A stretch of DNA of 64,000 bases from Thermoproteus sp. (GTDB lineage: Archaea; Thermoproteota; Thermoprotei; Thermoproteales; Thermoproteaceae): contig JAWARJ010000001.1 in the NCBI GenBank assembly GCA_038893495.1, positions 947,824-1,011,823 on the forward strand. The letters run 5' to 3'. Of the stretch, positions 32,734-40,767 are shown one piece after another (within the stretch, counting starts at the first letter, position 1; the number at the start of each line of letters is the position of its first letter). A program made the translations under genes and the position numbers. The notes under the pieces were generated by a model. It was not told where the DNA came from. It did no database searches and saw nothing but the letters and a program-made list of their open reading frames with translations.

Positions 32734-34218
32734 GTGATCGTCATCCACGGCCATTTTTATCAGCCCCCTAGAGAGGACCCCTGGCTTGAAGTAATACTGC
32801 CCGAGCCGTCGGCCGCGCCGTATAGGCATTGGAACGAGAGGATAGCCCACGAGTGCTATGAGCCCAACGCGCTGTTGGGCAACTACACGTGGATCAACTT
32901 CGACTTCGGCCCCACTCTCCTCGATTGGCTTCGACGGAAGAGGCCCCACGTATACAGCGCGATCATCGAGGCCGATAAAATCGGCGTGGAGAGGTGGGGA
33001 CACGGCAACGCCATAGCGCATCCCTACTACCACGTCATCTTGCCCCTCGTCGACCGGAAGGACAAAGAGGTGCTTGTGGAGTGGGGCATTAAGCACTTCG
33101 AGAGGCACTTCGAGAGGTACCCAGAAGGCATGTGGCTACCAGAGATGGCCGTGGACATAGAGACCTTGGAGGTGCTCGCCGAATACGACATAAAGTTCAC
33201 CATACTGACCCAAAGGCAGATAAAAGGCGGGAGGGCCGGCGGGCCCTACGAGGTGTTACTGCCCTCGGGCAGGAAGATACTGGTGTTCGTGAGGGACGAG
33301 GCGCTCTCAGACAAAATAGCCTTCGGGGGCCCCGACGAGTTGCCTAAAGCCCTAGAGGCCGCGCCGGATAGCTCCTTGACGCTCATAGCGCTGGACGGAG
33401 AGACGTTCGGCCACCACAAAAAAGGCGAGGAGAAGGTGCTGGCGGGCGCCGCGGCTAAATACGGTTTCAAGATGGCCAATTTGGGTTACGCCGCCGAGAA
33501 GATAAGGCCCCAAGGCGTGGTGGAGGTGTTGCCGGGCACCTCCTGGAGTTGCCCCCACGGGTTGGGGAGGTGGACTAGAGATTGCGGCTGCGACGGGCCC
33601 GCGCCCTGGAGACAACCGTTAAGGGAGGCGATAGGCTGGCTAAACGACATGGTCGACAGCGCCTTCGACGACTGGAGCAGAAGGCGAGGCGTGGACGGCC
33701 ATGTGCTTTTGAGGAAATATGTAGAGGTCCTTCTGGGGAAGAGGGCCGAGGTGTTCGCAGAGGAGGCGGCTCCCTCTGTGCCTCCACAAGAGCTGTTGAG
33801 GATGTTGGAGATGGAGCGGGCGAAGCTGGCCGCCAACACCAGCGACGCTTGGTTCTTCGCGAGGCTGGGTCTAGAGGCGGGCATAGCGGTCAAATGGGCC
33901 GTCAGAGCGCTGGAGCTACTGGGCGATAAGGAGCTTTTAGATAAATTCATAGAGATGCTTAAGGCCATTAAAGGCGAGCCTGCAGGCAACGCCGCTGCGT
34001 TGGTCCCGGCGCTTAGAGGGCCTTTGGTCGCCGCCTCCATGGCCCTCGCCTCACACATATTGGGGAGCGCGGTCGAGGAGCTGGGGCCTTACCGGATAAG
34101 CCTCAACGGAGCCAAAGCCAAAATAGTAGACAAGAGGACGTTGGAGGTCTGGGAGTTGGACTACTCCGAGTTCGGCATACCCGTATTAAAGAAGGCAGAT
34201 TTGGAGGATAAGGCGTAA
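32734..34218 (+). CDS. Glycoside hydrolase family 57 protein
   Basis: A 494-aa GH57 protein. The five-part pattern is visible: VIHGHFYQPP (residues 3-12), WGHGNAIAHPYY (near 90), the nucleophile region GMWLPEMAVD with its Glu (near 133), IALDGETFGHH with the catalytic Asp (near 220), and a C-terminal part beginning TSWSCPHGLGRW. GH57 enzymes act on alpha-glucans such as glycogen, amylopectin or maltodextrins with retention. No signal peptide is present, so it is cytoplasmic and probably handles stored glycogen. Start GTG; a TATA-like TTTTATATTAT about 25 bases upstream. The exact activity (amylase, 4-alpha-glucanotransferase, branching) is not resolved. Confidence 0.88.
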   Translation: MIVIHGHFYQPPREDPWLEVILPEPSAAPYRHWNERIAHECYEPNALLGNYTWINFDFGPTLLDWLRRKRPHVYSAIIEADKIGVERWGHGNAIAHPYYHVILPLVDRKDKEVLVEWGIKHFERHFERYPEGMWLPEMAVDIETLEVLAEYDIKFTILTQRQIKGGRAGGPYEVLLPSGRKILVFVRDEALSDKIAFGGPDELPKALEAAPDSSLTLIALDGETFGHHKKGEEKVLAGAAAKYGFKMANLGYAAEKIRPQGVVEVLPGTSWSCPHGLGRWTRDCGCDGPAPWRQPLREAIGWLNDMVDSAFDDWSRRRGVDGHVLLRKYVEVLLGKRAEVFAEEAAPSVPPQELLRMLEMERAKLAANTSDAWFFARLGLEAGIAVKWAVRALELLGDKELLDKFIEMLKAIKGEPAGNAAALVPALRGPLVAASMALASHILGSAVEELGPYRISLNGAKAKIVDKRTLEVWELDYSEFGIPVLKKADLEDKA

Positions 34219-34294
34219 ATTTCGACCTGGTCCCTCCGTCCATCCAGTACGAAATATGTATTATAATTTATAATGTCTAGTAAAACGCCCTTTT

Positions 34295-35482
34295 GTGAGG
34301 ACCCTCTCGGGGAGGCTCGAATACCTAAGGGAAAGCCCAACTAGAAAAATAGACGCCCTAAGGGAACGGCTGAAGAGGGAGGGGCGAGATGTCATTGTCC
34401 TCTCGGCGGGACAGCCCAGCATACCCCCGCCTATAGAGGTCAGAAGGAAGATGGCCGAGCTGTTGGAAGTGGAGAGCATGGAGCTGTACGGCTACACGCC
34501 GAGCCAGGGCATATACGAGCTGAGGGAAGCCGTCTCGGAGGACTTAAAGAGGCTGGGCGGGCTGGACGTCCCGCCGGACCAGATAGTCATAACTGCAGGC
34601 GGGCAGGCGGCCATGTTCTCCACCCTGGCCGCAATAATAGAGCCGGGCGACGAAGTCCTATTAATGGACCCCACCTACTTCGGCTATAAGCCCCTCATAG
34701 AGTACTTCGGAGGGAAGATCGTGAGGCATAAGACCAGCTTGGAGAGAGACTTCCAGCCGGACGTTGAGGCGCTGAAAGAACAAATAACACCTAAGACCAA
34801 AGCCGTAGTCTTAGTGTCGCCCGACAACCCCACCGGGAGGCTGTTAAGCCCAGAGGCCGCAAAGGCCCTGGCCGACTTGGCGGTAGACCACGACTTCTGG
34901 CTGATAACCGACGAGGCGTATAAGACCATGATATATGAGGGCGAACACGTGTACCTATACAAGTTGGCGCCCGAACACACCATCTCCATAAATACCTTCT
35001 CCAAAGACCCGGCGATACCCGGCTGGAGGCTCGGCTACGTCTACGGGCCTAGGGACGTGATCTCCAAGATCAAGCTGATGAATGAGGAGATGGTCTACTG
35101 CCCGCCGTCCTTCGCGCAGAAGATGGTCGCCATATATCTCAAGTCGGACGTAAGGACTAAATACGTCAGGGAGTTCGTGGCGGCCTACAGAGCCAGAAGG
35201 GACATGGCCGTCGAGGCGCTGAGGCGCCATGTGCCGGACGGCGTCTTCAAGGTGCCGCAGGGCTCTATGTTCATCTTCGTCGACCTATCTAAACGTATTG
35301 CCGACGGCGAGGCCTTCGCACAGAGATTATTAGAAGAGTATTCAGTGGCCGTGGTGCCCGGTAGTTACTTCAGCGAGGTCTACAAGGCGGCCATAAGGAT
35401 CTCCTTCGTCGCCGAAAAGCCAGAGCGCCTCGTGGAGGGCATCAAGAGGATAGGAGAGGCTCTCGGCGGGCCCTCGACCTGA
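34295..35482 (+). CDS. Class I/II PLP aminotransferase (aspartate aminotransferase-like)
   Basis: A 395-aa fold-type I enzyme. It has the opening SAGQPSIPPP, the glycine loop ITAGGQAAMF, VVLVSPDNPTGRL, the DEAYKTMIY segment that contacts PLP, the Schiff-base Lys in NTFSKDPAIPGWRLGY, and the final Arg in AAIRISFVA that binds the substrate carboxylate. It transfers amino groups between an amino acid and 2-oxoglutarate; aspartate or aromatic amino acids are the likely substrates. It is a single-gene unit with an A/T-rich TATA region (TATAATTTATAATG) about 25 bases before the GTG. Confidence 0.88.
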   Translation: MRTLSGRLEYLRESPTRKIDALRERLKREGRDVIVLSAGQPSIPPPIEVRRKMAELLEVESMELYGYTPSQGIYELREAVSEDLKRLGGLDVPPDQIVITAGGQAAMFSTLAAIIEPGDEVLLMDPTYFGYKPLIEYFGGKIVRHKTSLERDFQPDVEALKEQITPKTKAVVLVSPDNPTGRLLSPEAAKALADLAVDHDFWLITDEAYKTMIYEGEHVYLYKLAPEHTISINTFSKDPAIPGWRLGYVYGPRDVISKIKLMNEEMVYCPPSFAQKMVAIYLKSDVRTKYVREFVAAYRARRDMAVEALRRHVPDGVFKVPQGSMFIFVDLSKRIADGEAFAQRLLEEYSVAVVPGSYFSEVYKAAIRISFVAEKPERLVEGIKRIGEALGGPST

Positions 35483-35749
35483 TCAGCCGCCACGCGGCGA
35501 CCTCCACCTCAGCCGCGCTATAAATCCCTGAGCCCAGCCCTGAAGGATAGAAACGCCAGATCCTGCCGTAGGCGCTCGTCCGACTTTTCTGCGCGCTCCT
35601 CCTGGGCCCTATTGCCGGCCGGAGCTCGCCGAACACCCAGCGTGAGCAACAGCGACTTCTCTTATGTAGACTTGCCTCTTCCTGCCCGTTCCCTATCGTG
35701 GCTTGTCTAAACTGGCCGAAACCCCAGGCGGCCGGCCACACAACGAAGT
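35483..35749. other. Intergenic stretch, no supported gene
   Basis: A 267-base gap between the aminotransferase and PaREP1 genes. A leftward open frame covers most of it, but its residues (Arg, Ser, Gly and Trp-rich) do not look like a folded protein and no TATA box leads to it. I found no C/D box pattern on either strand. Confidence 0.5.
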
Positions 35750-36223
35750 TCACTTCACGACAGCCTTAACGGCTTCGACCAGCTGTCTGACTAGCGACAG
35801 CGCCTTCTCTACGTCCTCCCTTGTGGCCCACCCCTCGTAGAAATTTACGTGTATCGCCGCGGCGTGCATCCAAGCGTCTCTAGCCCAATCGCCCAGCTCT
35901 CTCGTCAAGACATCCTTATACCTCCACAACTCGCCGTGACTAGACAGCCTAACCCCCTCCCGCCAGTAGGCATAAGCCTTGACCGCCAAGGCCGCCGCGC
36001 CCCAGACCTTCTCGCCGGCCTGGCGGAGATCGCCATCTTTCAACTCCCCCTCGGCGTCCGCCAGAAGCTCCGCCGCTACCTCAACGTAAGTCCTCGCCTT
36101 GGTCGGCGGATCGGCGCCGGCCAGCACCACCTCCAAGAGGAAGTCCTCAAGAGAAACCCCCGCCTCCTCGGCGGCGCTCTTGAGCCTACGGACCACCTCT
36201 CCGGGCAGTTTTAACCGCTCCAC
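35750..36223 (-). CDS. PaREP1 family protein
   Basis: A 157-aa all-helical protein of the PaREP1 family, first described as a repeated gene family in Pyrobaculum aerophilum and found widely in Thermoproteales. Family features: the amphipathic opening RLKSAAEEAGVSLEDFLLEVV, DPPTKARTYVEVAAELLADAEGEL, AGEKVWGAAALAVKAYA, and the SSHGELWRYKDVL core with its conserved His. The role is unknown; the two-helix layout recalls HEPN-type domains (inference). A TATA box (TTTTATATA) lies about 24 bases before the GTG start. The gene sits in a low-density accessory patch that also contains the HEPN/MNT pair. Confidence 0.85.
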   Translation of the reverse strand: MERLKLPGEVVRRLKSAAEEAGVSLEDFLLEVVLAGADPPTKARTYVEVAAELLADAEGELKDGDLRQAGEKVWGAAALAVKAYAYWREGVRLSSHGELWRYKDVLTRELGDWARDAWMHAAAIHVNFYEGWATREDVEKALSLVRQLVEAVKAVVK

Positions 36224-36423
36224 ATCTCGACATCCCCTTGTGTATATAAAACGTTAGTCTGCGCACGCAACCTAAGCCGGCGAGACGGCGTCTAAGGCCG
36301 GCGGCCCCCTTAAAGCGCTTAGGAGGCGGGCTCTACCGGCAGTTCGCCGCGGAGTTGCGAGTAAGGCGGCTGGCGACACGCCTTCGCTGTTTCTTGTAGG
36401 CAGGACGTTGGCGGTGGGCACCC

Positions 36424-37377
36424 TTACTTGCAGACGCCCCTAGTGAGGCACAAATAGCGCGCCTCATTTGCCTTTATCAGCTCGGCCCTCATCTTCAAGA
36501 GCCTCTTGAGCGCCTCGGACTTCACGGCGCGCCAGTCCTTATTTCTGGGGACTAGGAGCCTCGCCAAGACTATCACATAGTCCTTATCGCTCTGTTCGTT
36601 GATGTAGACGGCCTCTACCCCCAAGTCCGACAGGAGGGACCTCACCGAGTCCTCGAGTTTATCTATATCCACTACAGACAGAGGAAGCTCGACCCTCACG
36701 TTGACTCTGAGCGTAGGCGACCAGGCGCTGGATTCATCGACCACGGCGCCGCCGAGGAGGATAGAGTTGGGTATTTTCAACTCCCTGCCCGTGTCCGTCA
36801 CCGCCACCGTGTAGAACAGATTGACCTCAACGACTTTCGCCTTGAGGCCGGGCAGGATGTAGTCTGGCGAGAAGTACTTATATGGAGGGCTGAAGGCCCA
36901 CTGGTAGGGCACCTGCCAGTTCAGTATAGTGACCGTGTCGCCGACCCTCACGAAGTTCGTGGCCATAATTATTATGCCAGCGAAGAGGTTGCCCAAAGTA
37001 GGCTGTAGCGCCAAGCCCAGCACAATGCCGGCCACCGTGCCGCCCAGCAGAGCTATCTGGCTGGTCACGCCGAGCTTCAAGAAGCCCGCAGTTATGGCCG
37101 CTATATAGCCCAACACCTTAAACGTATTGCCTATAGAGTACGCCCTATCGCCTATTTTAGGCTGCAGGGCCCTAACTATAAAATCGCCGAGGGCCTTCAC
37201 GCCCGCCACGCCGGCGCCGATTATTATCGCCGCCTTGATCCCGTCGAAGACGTAAGTAGGGACGCCCTTAAGGCTCGGCGCTATTAAATCCACCAAGACA
37301 TACAGAAGGGCGCCCACTAGGCCTATGGTTATTAACTCCGAGACTACCCTTATAAGGGCGAGGGTGGTCCTCCTCAT
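36424..37377 (-). CDS. Small-conductance mechanosensitive channel (MscS family)
   Basis: A 317-aa MscS-type channel with N-terminal membrane helices (residues about 8-30, 40-62, 80-100) and the pore helix LLGGTVAGIVLGLALQPTLGNLFAG with its Gly/Ala packing. The beta domain follows (VRVGDTVTI, then KVVEVNLFYTVAVTDTGRELKIPNS) and then the alpha/beta C-terminal part. It opens under membrane tension to release solutes on osmotic downshock. A loop inserted between the first beta strands (WQVPYQWAFSPPYKYF) is longer than usual. It overlaps the upstream UPF0282 gene by 4 nt and is co-transcribed with it. A 200-base gap with no supported gene separates it from PaREP1. Confidence 0.9.
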   Translation of the reverse strand: MRRTTLALIRVVSELITIGLVGALLYVLVDLIAPSLKGVPTYVFDGIKAAIIIGAGVAGVKALGDFIVRALQPKIGDRAYSIGNTFKVLGYIAAITAGFLKLGVTSQIALLGGTVAGIVLGLALQPTLGNLFAGIIIMATNFVRVGDTVTILNWQVPYQWAFSPPYKYFSPDYILPGLKAKVVEVNLFYTVAVTDTGRELKIPNSILLGGAVVDESSAWSPTLRVNVRVELPLSVVDIDKLEDSVRSLLSDLGVEAVYINEQSDKDYVIVLARLLVPRNKDWRAVKSEALKRLLKMRAELIKANEARYLCLTRGVCK

Positions 37378-38291
37378 TCCTCCTCTCCCCCCTCGAGCTC
37401 TTTCGGCTCGGCGGGCATCATCCGGTATAGCTCTTTCCTCATGGCCTCGAGGAGCTCGTCCTCCCTGCCCAGGAGCCCCGCGTAGGTCTTCACCTCAACG
37501 CCAGCGCTGGAGGCGGACTTGAGCGCAAGCTCCAGCTTTGCCTTCCAGTCGGCATCCCTAAGGGCGTGGTGGGCCACTACGAGGAGCTTGAGGCTGGGCG
37601 TAAGGGCAAGTCTGGCCAGGTTCTGGACGGCGGGCCTCCAGTCCATCGAGGCCAAATAGGTAGGGGGACCTCCGACAATGGCGATGGTGGGGGCCGCCTC
37701 CTGGGCGAAGCGAAGGGCCGCGTCGCTGGCGGGCCCCTGGACGTCGGGCATGTAGAGCAGGCGCTCCCCCTCGGCCTCCAAAACGAAAGCTATGACGAAT
37801 CCAGTCTTAGACCCCTCAGGGCCGTGGGGCAGAGGCGGCGAGGCCCTCAGCGTAGTCCCCCCAAAGCTGTAGGCCTTCCCGTCTGCGTACTCTATCTGGG
37901 CTATCTGGCCCACGGCCTTCTTGAAGCCGTAGTGGCGCCTCCGCTGGCTCCAGTTTATCCCCTCAGGCGATTTGGCCAGGACCAGCTTGCCCCTATAGGT
38001 CCTCACATACGTATCGTCCTCGGTGGCCATATAGGCGCTTTTATACCAAGGCGTGAAGTGGTCTCTATGGTAGTGCGAGACGGTAATCACGTCGGCCGCA
38101 GAGGCGAGCTCTAGAAGCCTCTCCCTCAACTCCCTCACCCTCTCCAGCTCCACCGGATGGGGCGGAAGGCCGAAGCGGCGCGGCGAGAGGGAAAGGCCGG
38201 CGTCGAAGAGCACCGCTACGTCCTTAGTCCTCACGAAAAGCGCCATGGACCTCACGCCCAGGCTCTCCTCGGCAATCGGTATCAACTCCAC
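37374..38291 (-). CDS. UPF0282 family protein, metallo-beta-lactamase fold
   Basis: About 305 aa. The metal-binding motif VITVSHYHRDHFTPW lies near residue 72, with further His and Asp in MPDVQGP and VAHHALRDADW. The family hallmark opening ELIPIAEESLGVRSMALFV follows the start directly, then DAGLSLSPRRFGLPPHP. I therefore place the start at the GTG at 38291; an open extension to 38399 crosses an A/T-rich promoter-like run. Members are widespread in archaea and are presumed hydrolases; the substrate is unknown. It is the first gene of a pair with mscS. Confidence 0.85.
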   Translation of the reverse strand: MELIPIAEESLGVRSMALFVRTKDVAVLFDAGLSLSPRRFGLPPHPVELERVRELRERLLELASAADVITVSHYHRDHFTPWYKSAYMATEDDTYVRTYRGKLVLAKSPEGINWSQRRRHYGFKKAVGQIAQIEYADGKAYSFGGTTLRASPPLPHGPEGSKTGFVIAFVLEAEGERLLYMPDVQGPASDAALRFAQEAAPTIAIVGGPPTYLASMDWRPAVQNLARLALTPSLKLLVVAHHALRDADWKAKLELALKSASSAGVEVKTYAGLLGREDELLEAMRKELYRMMPAEPKELEGGEEE

Positions 38292-38424
38292 AAAAGATAG
38301 ACTATATAAAAATTCGAGAAGGGCGCCGGGCGGCGCCTCGCGCACTCCGCGCCACAACGGCGAGAAAAGCTTAAAAGCTTCCATATACACATAGAGCACG
38401 GCCGAGCGATAAGGCCGCCAACTA

Positions 38425-38532
38425 GGGCCCGTAGCTCAGCAAGGGAGTTGAGGGCCGGCTAACCGGCCCCCAACCCAAAGCGGCGGGCTCCAGACCCGTA
38501 GGTCGGGGGTTCAAATCCCTCCGGGCCCACCA
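38425..38532 (+). tRNA. tRNA-Trp (anticodon CCA) with intron in the D stem
   Basis: The acceptor strands GGGCCCG (38425-38431) and CGGGCCC (38522-38528) pair fully. The anticodon loop CTCCAGA (38488-38494) gives CCA at 38490-38492, and its stem GCGGG/CCCGT has one G-U pair. The T arm GGGGGTTCAAATCCCTC and the encoded CCA end (38530-38532) are clear. The D stem GCTC only closes if 31 bases are removed between G22 and A23. There is no intron at the usual 37/38 position, where many archaeal tRNA-Trp genes carry a long C/D box intron. Confidence 0.93.
38448..38478 (+). other. Predicted 31-nt non-canonical tRNA intron
   Basis: After removal, GCTC pairs with GAGC in the D arm. The intron folds on itself: GTTG (starting at the last exon base) with CAAC, then GGGCCGG with CCGGCCC around a CTAA loop. 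This puts the splice sites at the base of a hairpin, as needed by the archaeal splicing endonuclease, though the bulge-helix-bulge looks relaxed rather than strict. The exact cut could shift by a base or two. Confidence 0.75.
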
Positions 38533-38951
38533 TCCTCCTACCGCTTTTCCTACTCGCACATCGACGCGCGCTTTACCGCTAAAGACATACAGCTCTAGGC
38601 CGCAATCCGAGAGGAGGGTATTTGAACAACGTAATTGCCGCCGCACTACTAGCCGCCATAATGGCCGAGCAACTGCGCATTAAAGCGAATGCGATGCCTC
38701 TTTGGGCGGCTGGCTTTACGTCGTTCTGGCCGTCGCATATGGGCCTAGGCGTGGCGTGTCGGCAAGAGGACGTGCCGAACGCCGGAGGCTCTCGCCGGAT
38801 GTGGCCAGGGTCGCCGGAAGGCAATCTGCATAAGGATAGCAGACGTGTAGCACATCGTCTCGCCGCCGCGACGCGAGCCCTCTGTTGGGCCGTCTGGCGT
38901 ATCCGTGCTTGCCGGGCCGTGAGACATATAAGGGGGCGCGCTTCACCTCAT
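38533..38951. other. Intergenic stretch of about 420 bases, no supported gene
   Basis: Frames are open on both strands, but none has a recognisable fold, a start after a TATA box, or a family motif. One + strand frame is continuous with the HEPN gene; I reject that extension because the HEPN domain begins exactly at the TATA-led GTG at 38952. A TATA box GACATATAAGG at about 38923-38933 belongs to the HEPN gene. No C/D box layout was found. It could be a decayed gene. Confidence 0.5.
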
Positions 38952-39326
38952 GTGGCTAGGGGGGACGTTGAGGTATTGCGTGAGCGGGCTCTCGCGTTTT
39001 TGGAGTCGGCTAAAGACGATCTGAGGGCCGGCAGGGTAGACATAGCGGCATTCCACTGCGAGCAGGCGGTACAATTGGCTCTTAAGTACCTTCTGGCTAG
39101 GGAGGCGGGGAGCTACCCCCACACGCATTCGCTTAGAAGGCTCTTTGAGGAGGCGGCGCGCATAAGGCGGGACCTCTGGGAGCTGTACGAGAGTAGAAAG
39201 ATGGCGTTCGAGGTCATGGAGGACGCCTATATCGGAGCCAGGTACCTCCCTCGCCGTTACGCCCGCGATGTGGTCGAAGAGTTGCTGAGAGCCGCCGAGG
39301 AGGCCGTGAGGGCATGTCTGAAATAG
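38952..39326 (+). CDS. HEPN domain protein of a HEPN/MNT pair
   Basis: A 124-aa all-helical protein with the HEPN pattern ALAFLESAKDDLRAGRVDIAAFHCEQAVQLALKYLL, then HTHSLRRLFEEA and AYIGARYLPRRYARDVVEELL. It is followed, with a 13-nt overlap, by a minimal nucleotidyltransferase, the usual HEPN/MNT toxin-antitoxin-like arrangement. The Arg-x(4-6)-His RNase motif of active HEPN toxins is not visible, so catalytic activity is doubtful. The start is the GTG about 26 bases after the TATA box ACATATAAGG. Confidence 0.82.
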   Translation: MARGDVEVLRERALAFLESAKDDLRAGRVDIAAFHCEQAVQLALKYLLAREAGSYPHTHSLRRLFEEAARIRRDLWELYESRKMAFEVMEDAYIGARYLPRRYARDVVEELLRAAEEAVRACLK

Positions 39327-39649
39327 GGCTTAGGCGCAAGAGGGCGTTGGAGCGCTGGAGGGACTACGCGGCGCTTATCTGTTCTATAGTTAAACGCCGT
39401 CTGCCCGACGCCAAGGTCATAGCCTTCGGTAGCGTCGTCAGGGGCGACTGGACTCCCGACAGCGACTTGGACCTCCTGGTGGTCTCGGACGGAGTCCCGC
39501 AGGACGCTTGGGGCAGGGCCTCCCTTTCCTTAGAGCTAAAGGAGGCGCTTGGGGAGCTTGGGTCCCTCTTGGAGGTCCACTACGCCACTTGGGACGAATA
39601 CCTCGGCTGGTACAAAAGGTTTATCGACGTCGAGGAGCCCCTCTGTTAG
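39314..39649 (+). CDS. Minimal nucleotidyltransferase (MNT) of the HEPN/MNT pair
   Basis: A 111-aa protein with the nucleotidyltransferase signature GSVVRGDWTPDSDLD (GS-x10-DxD) near residues 38-52, and a later acidic position in SLLEVHYATWDEY. In known pairs the MNT protein adds AMP to the HEPN partner and silences it. Overlap with the HEPN gene implies coupled synthesis. The product has no extra domain. A 106-base gap with a TATA box for the next gene follows. Confidence 0.88.
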   Translation: MSEIGLRRKRALERWRDYAALICSIVKRRLPDAKVIAFGSVVRGDWTPDSDLDLLVVSDGVPQDAWGRASLSLELKEALGELGSLLEVHYATWDEYLGWYKRFIDVEEPLC

Positions 39650-39755
39650 CCCGACCTTATCGGCGCGTAGAGCACACGCCCCCAAGCCTATTGGCGGTTG
39701 GCCTTAATGGCCGTCCCTCTAGGAAACGTATTTAATATCTATCCTCCCCACGTTC

Positions 39756-40706
39756 ATGGAGTTGGAAGTTCTGACCAAGGCCTTAGGGGTCTCCGGCTTC
39801 GAGGAGGACGTAAGGCGGAAGATTCTTAACGCCGTGGGCGGGGGCGCCGAGGTCGACGATTTCGGCAATGTGGTCGTGAGGGGGAGGTCCCAGACGGCCT
39901 TCGTGGCTCATATGGATGAGGTCGGCTTGCTGGTCACATCCATAGAGGAGGACGGCAGGTTGAAGTTCAGGAAGGTGGGAGGCGTCGACGATAGAATACT
40001 GCCGGGCTCCTCGGTGGTTCTCTACAACGGGGACGTGAAGGTCGAGGGGGTGATCGGCATAGCGCCTCCCCACTTCCAACAGCAACAACAATCTCTCTCT
40101 TGGCAAGACCTCTATATAGATATAGGGGCGACTAGCAGGCAGGAGGCGGAGTCCCTAGGCGTAGGGCCTATGACCCCCGCCGCCTTCCAGAAGAGGTACG
40201 TCGAGATGGGGCGCTTCGTCTCGGCCACGGCGCTGGACGATAGGGCCGGCTGTTGGGCCCTTCTGGAGGCCCGCAGGAGGGGGGCTGACGCGACCTTCGT
40301 CTGGACGGTCCAGGAGGAGGTAGGCATCATGGGGGCCAGAGCCCTTTCGGGCAAGCTGGGGGTCCGCAACGCCGTGGTGGTAGACACCATGGCCTGTTGC
40401 CACCCTAACTACACCGGAAGCGTCAAGCCAGGCCAGGGCCCCGTGCTGAGGCTCTTCGATAACTACGGCGCCTACAACAACAAACTCGCCAGGAGGATCC
40501 TCGAAATCGCCAAGAAGAGGGGCATACCGCTACAAATAGGTTCCGGCGGCGGCGGGACGGACGCGGCGGCGTTCTTCGTGGCCGGCATCCCCACCGTGTC
40601 CATCGGGATACCCACTAAATACTCCCACTCGCCCGTCGAGATGGCCCATAAGGACGACTTAAAGCACACGGTGGAGCTACTCGTCGCCCTCGCCGAAGAG
40701 CTCTAA
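39756..40706 (+). CDS. M42 family metallopeptidase (aminopeptidase/endoglucanase-annotated)
   Basis: A 316-aa M42 peptidase. The metal-binding His and Asp are in AFVAHMDEVGLLVTS, the bridging Asp in TALDDRAGCWALLEA, the catalytic Glu pair in WTVQEEVGIMGARAL, then VVDTMACC and the last His in PTKYSHSPVEM. Such enzymes form large tetrahedral dodecamers and trim peptides made by the proteasome; some are annotated as endoglucanases. The gap before it holds a TATA box (GTATTTAATATC) about 24 bases from the ATG. Confidence 0.92.
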   Translation: MELEVLTKALGVSGFEEDVRRKILNAVGGGAEVDDFGNVVVRGRSQTAFVAHMDEVGLLVTSIEEDGRLKFRKVGGVDDRILPGSSVVLYNGDVKVEGVIGIAPPHFQQQQQSLSWQDLYIDIGATSRQEAESLGVGPMTPAAFQKRYVEMGRFVSATALDDRAGCWALLEARRRGADATFVWTVQEEVGIMGARALSGKLGVRNAVVVDTMACCHPNYTGSVKPGQGPVLRLFDNYGAYNNKLARRILEIAKKRGIPLQIGSGGGGTDAAAFFVAGIPTVSIGIPTKYSHSPVEMAHKDDLKHTVELLVALAEEL

Positions 40707-40767
40707 GCGGTTGGGCCCCCGGGCGCCAAGAGGCGGCACATCCCTTCCCCAGCCCGGACTATGCGCC

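Noticed and set aside
35442..35753. 103-aa minus-strand frame in the gap before PaREP1
   Set aside because: No promoter, no recognisable pattern, and residue composition typical of shadow frames.
38292..38399. Extended start of the UPF0282 gene
   Set aside because: It contains the A/T promoter-like run; the family opening begins at the GTG at 38291.
38622..38951. Upstream extension of the HEPN gene to 38622
   Set aside because: The HEPN fold starts at the GTG at 38952, 26 bases after a clear TATA box. The extra 110 residues are Arg/Ala-rich without pattern.
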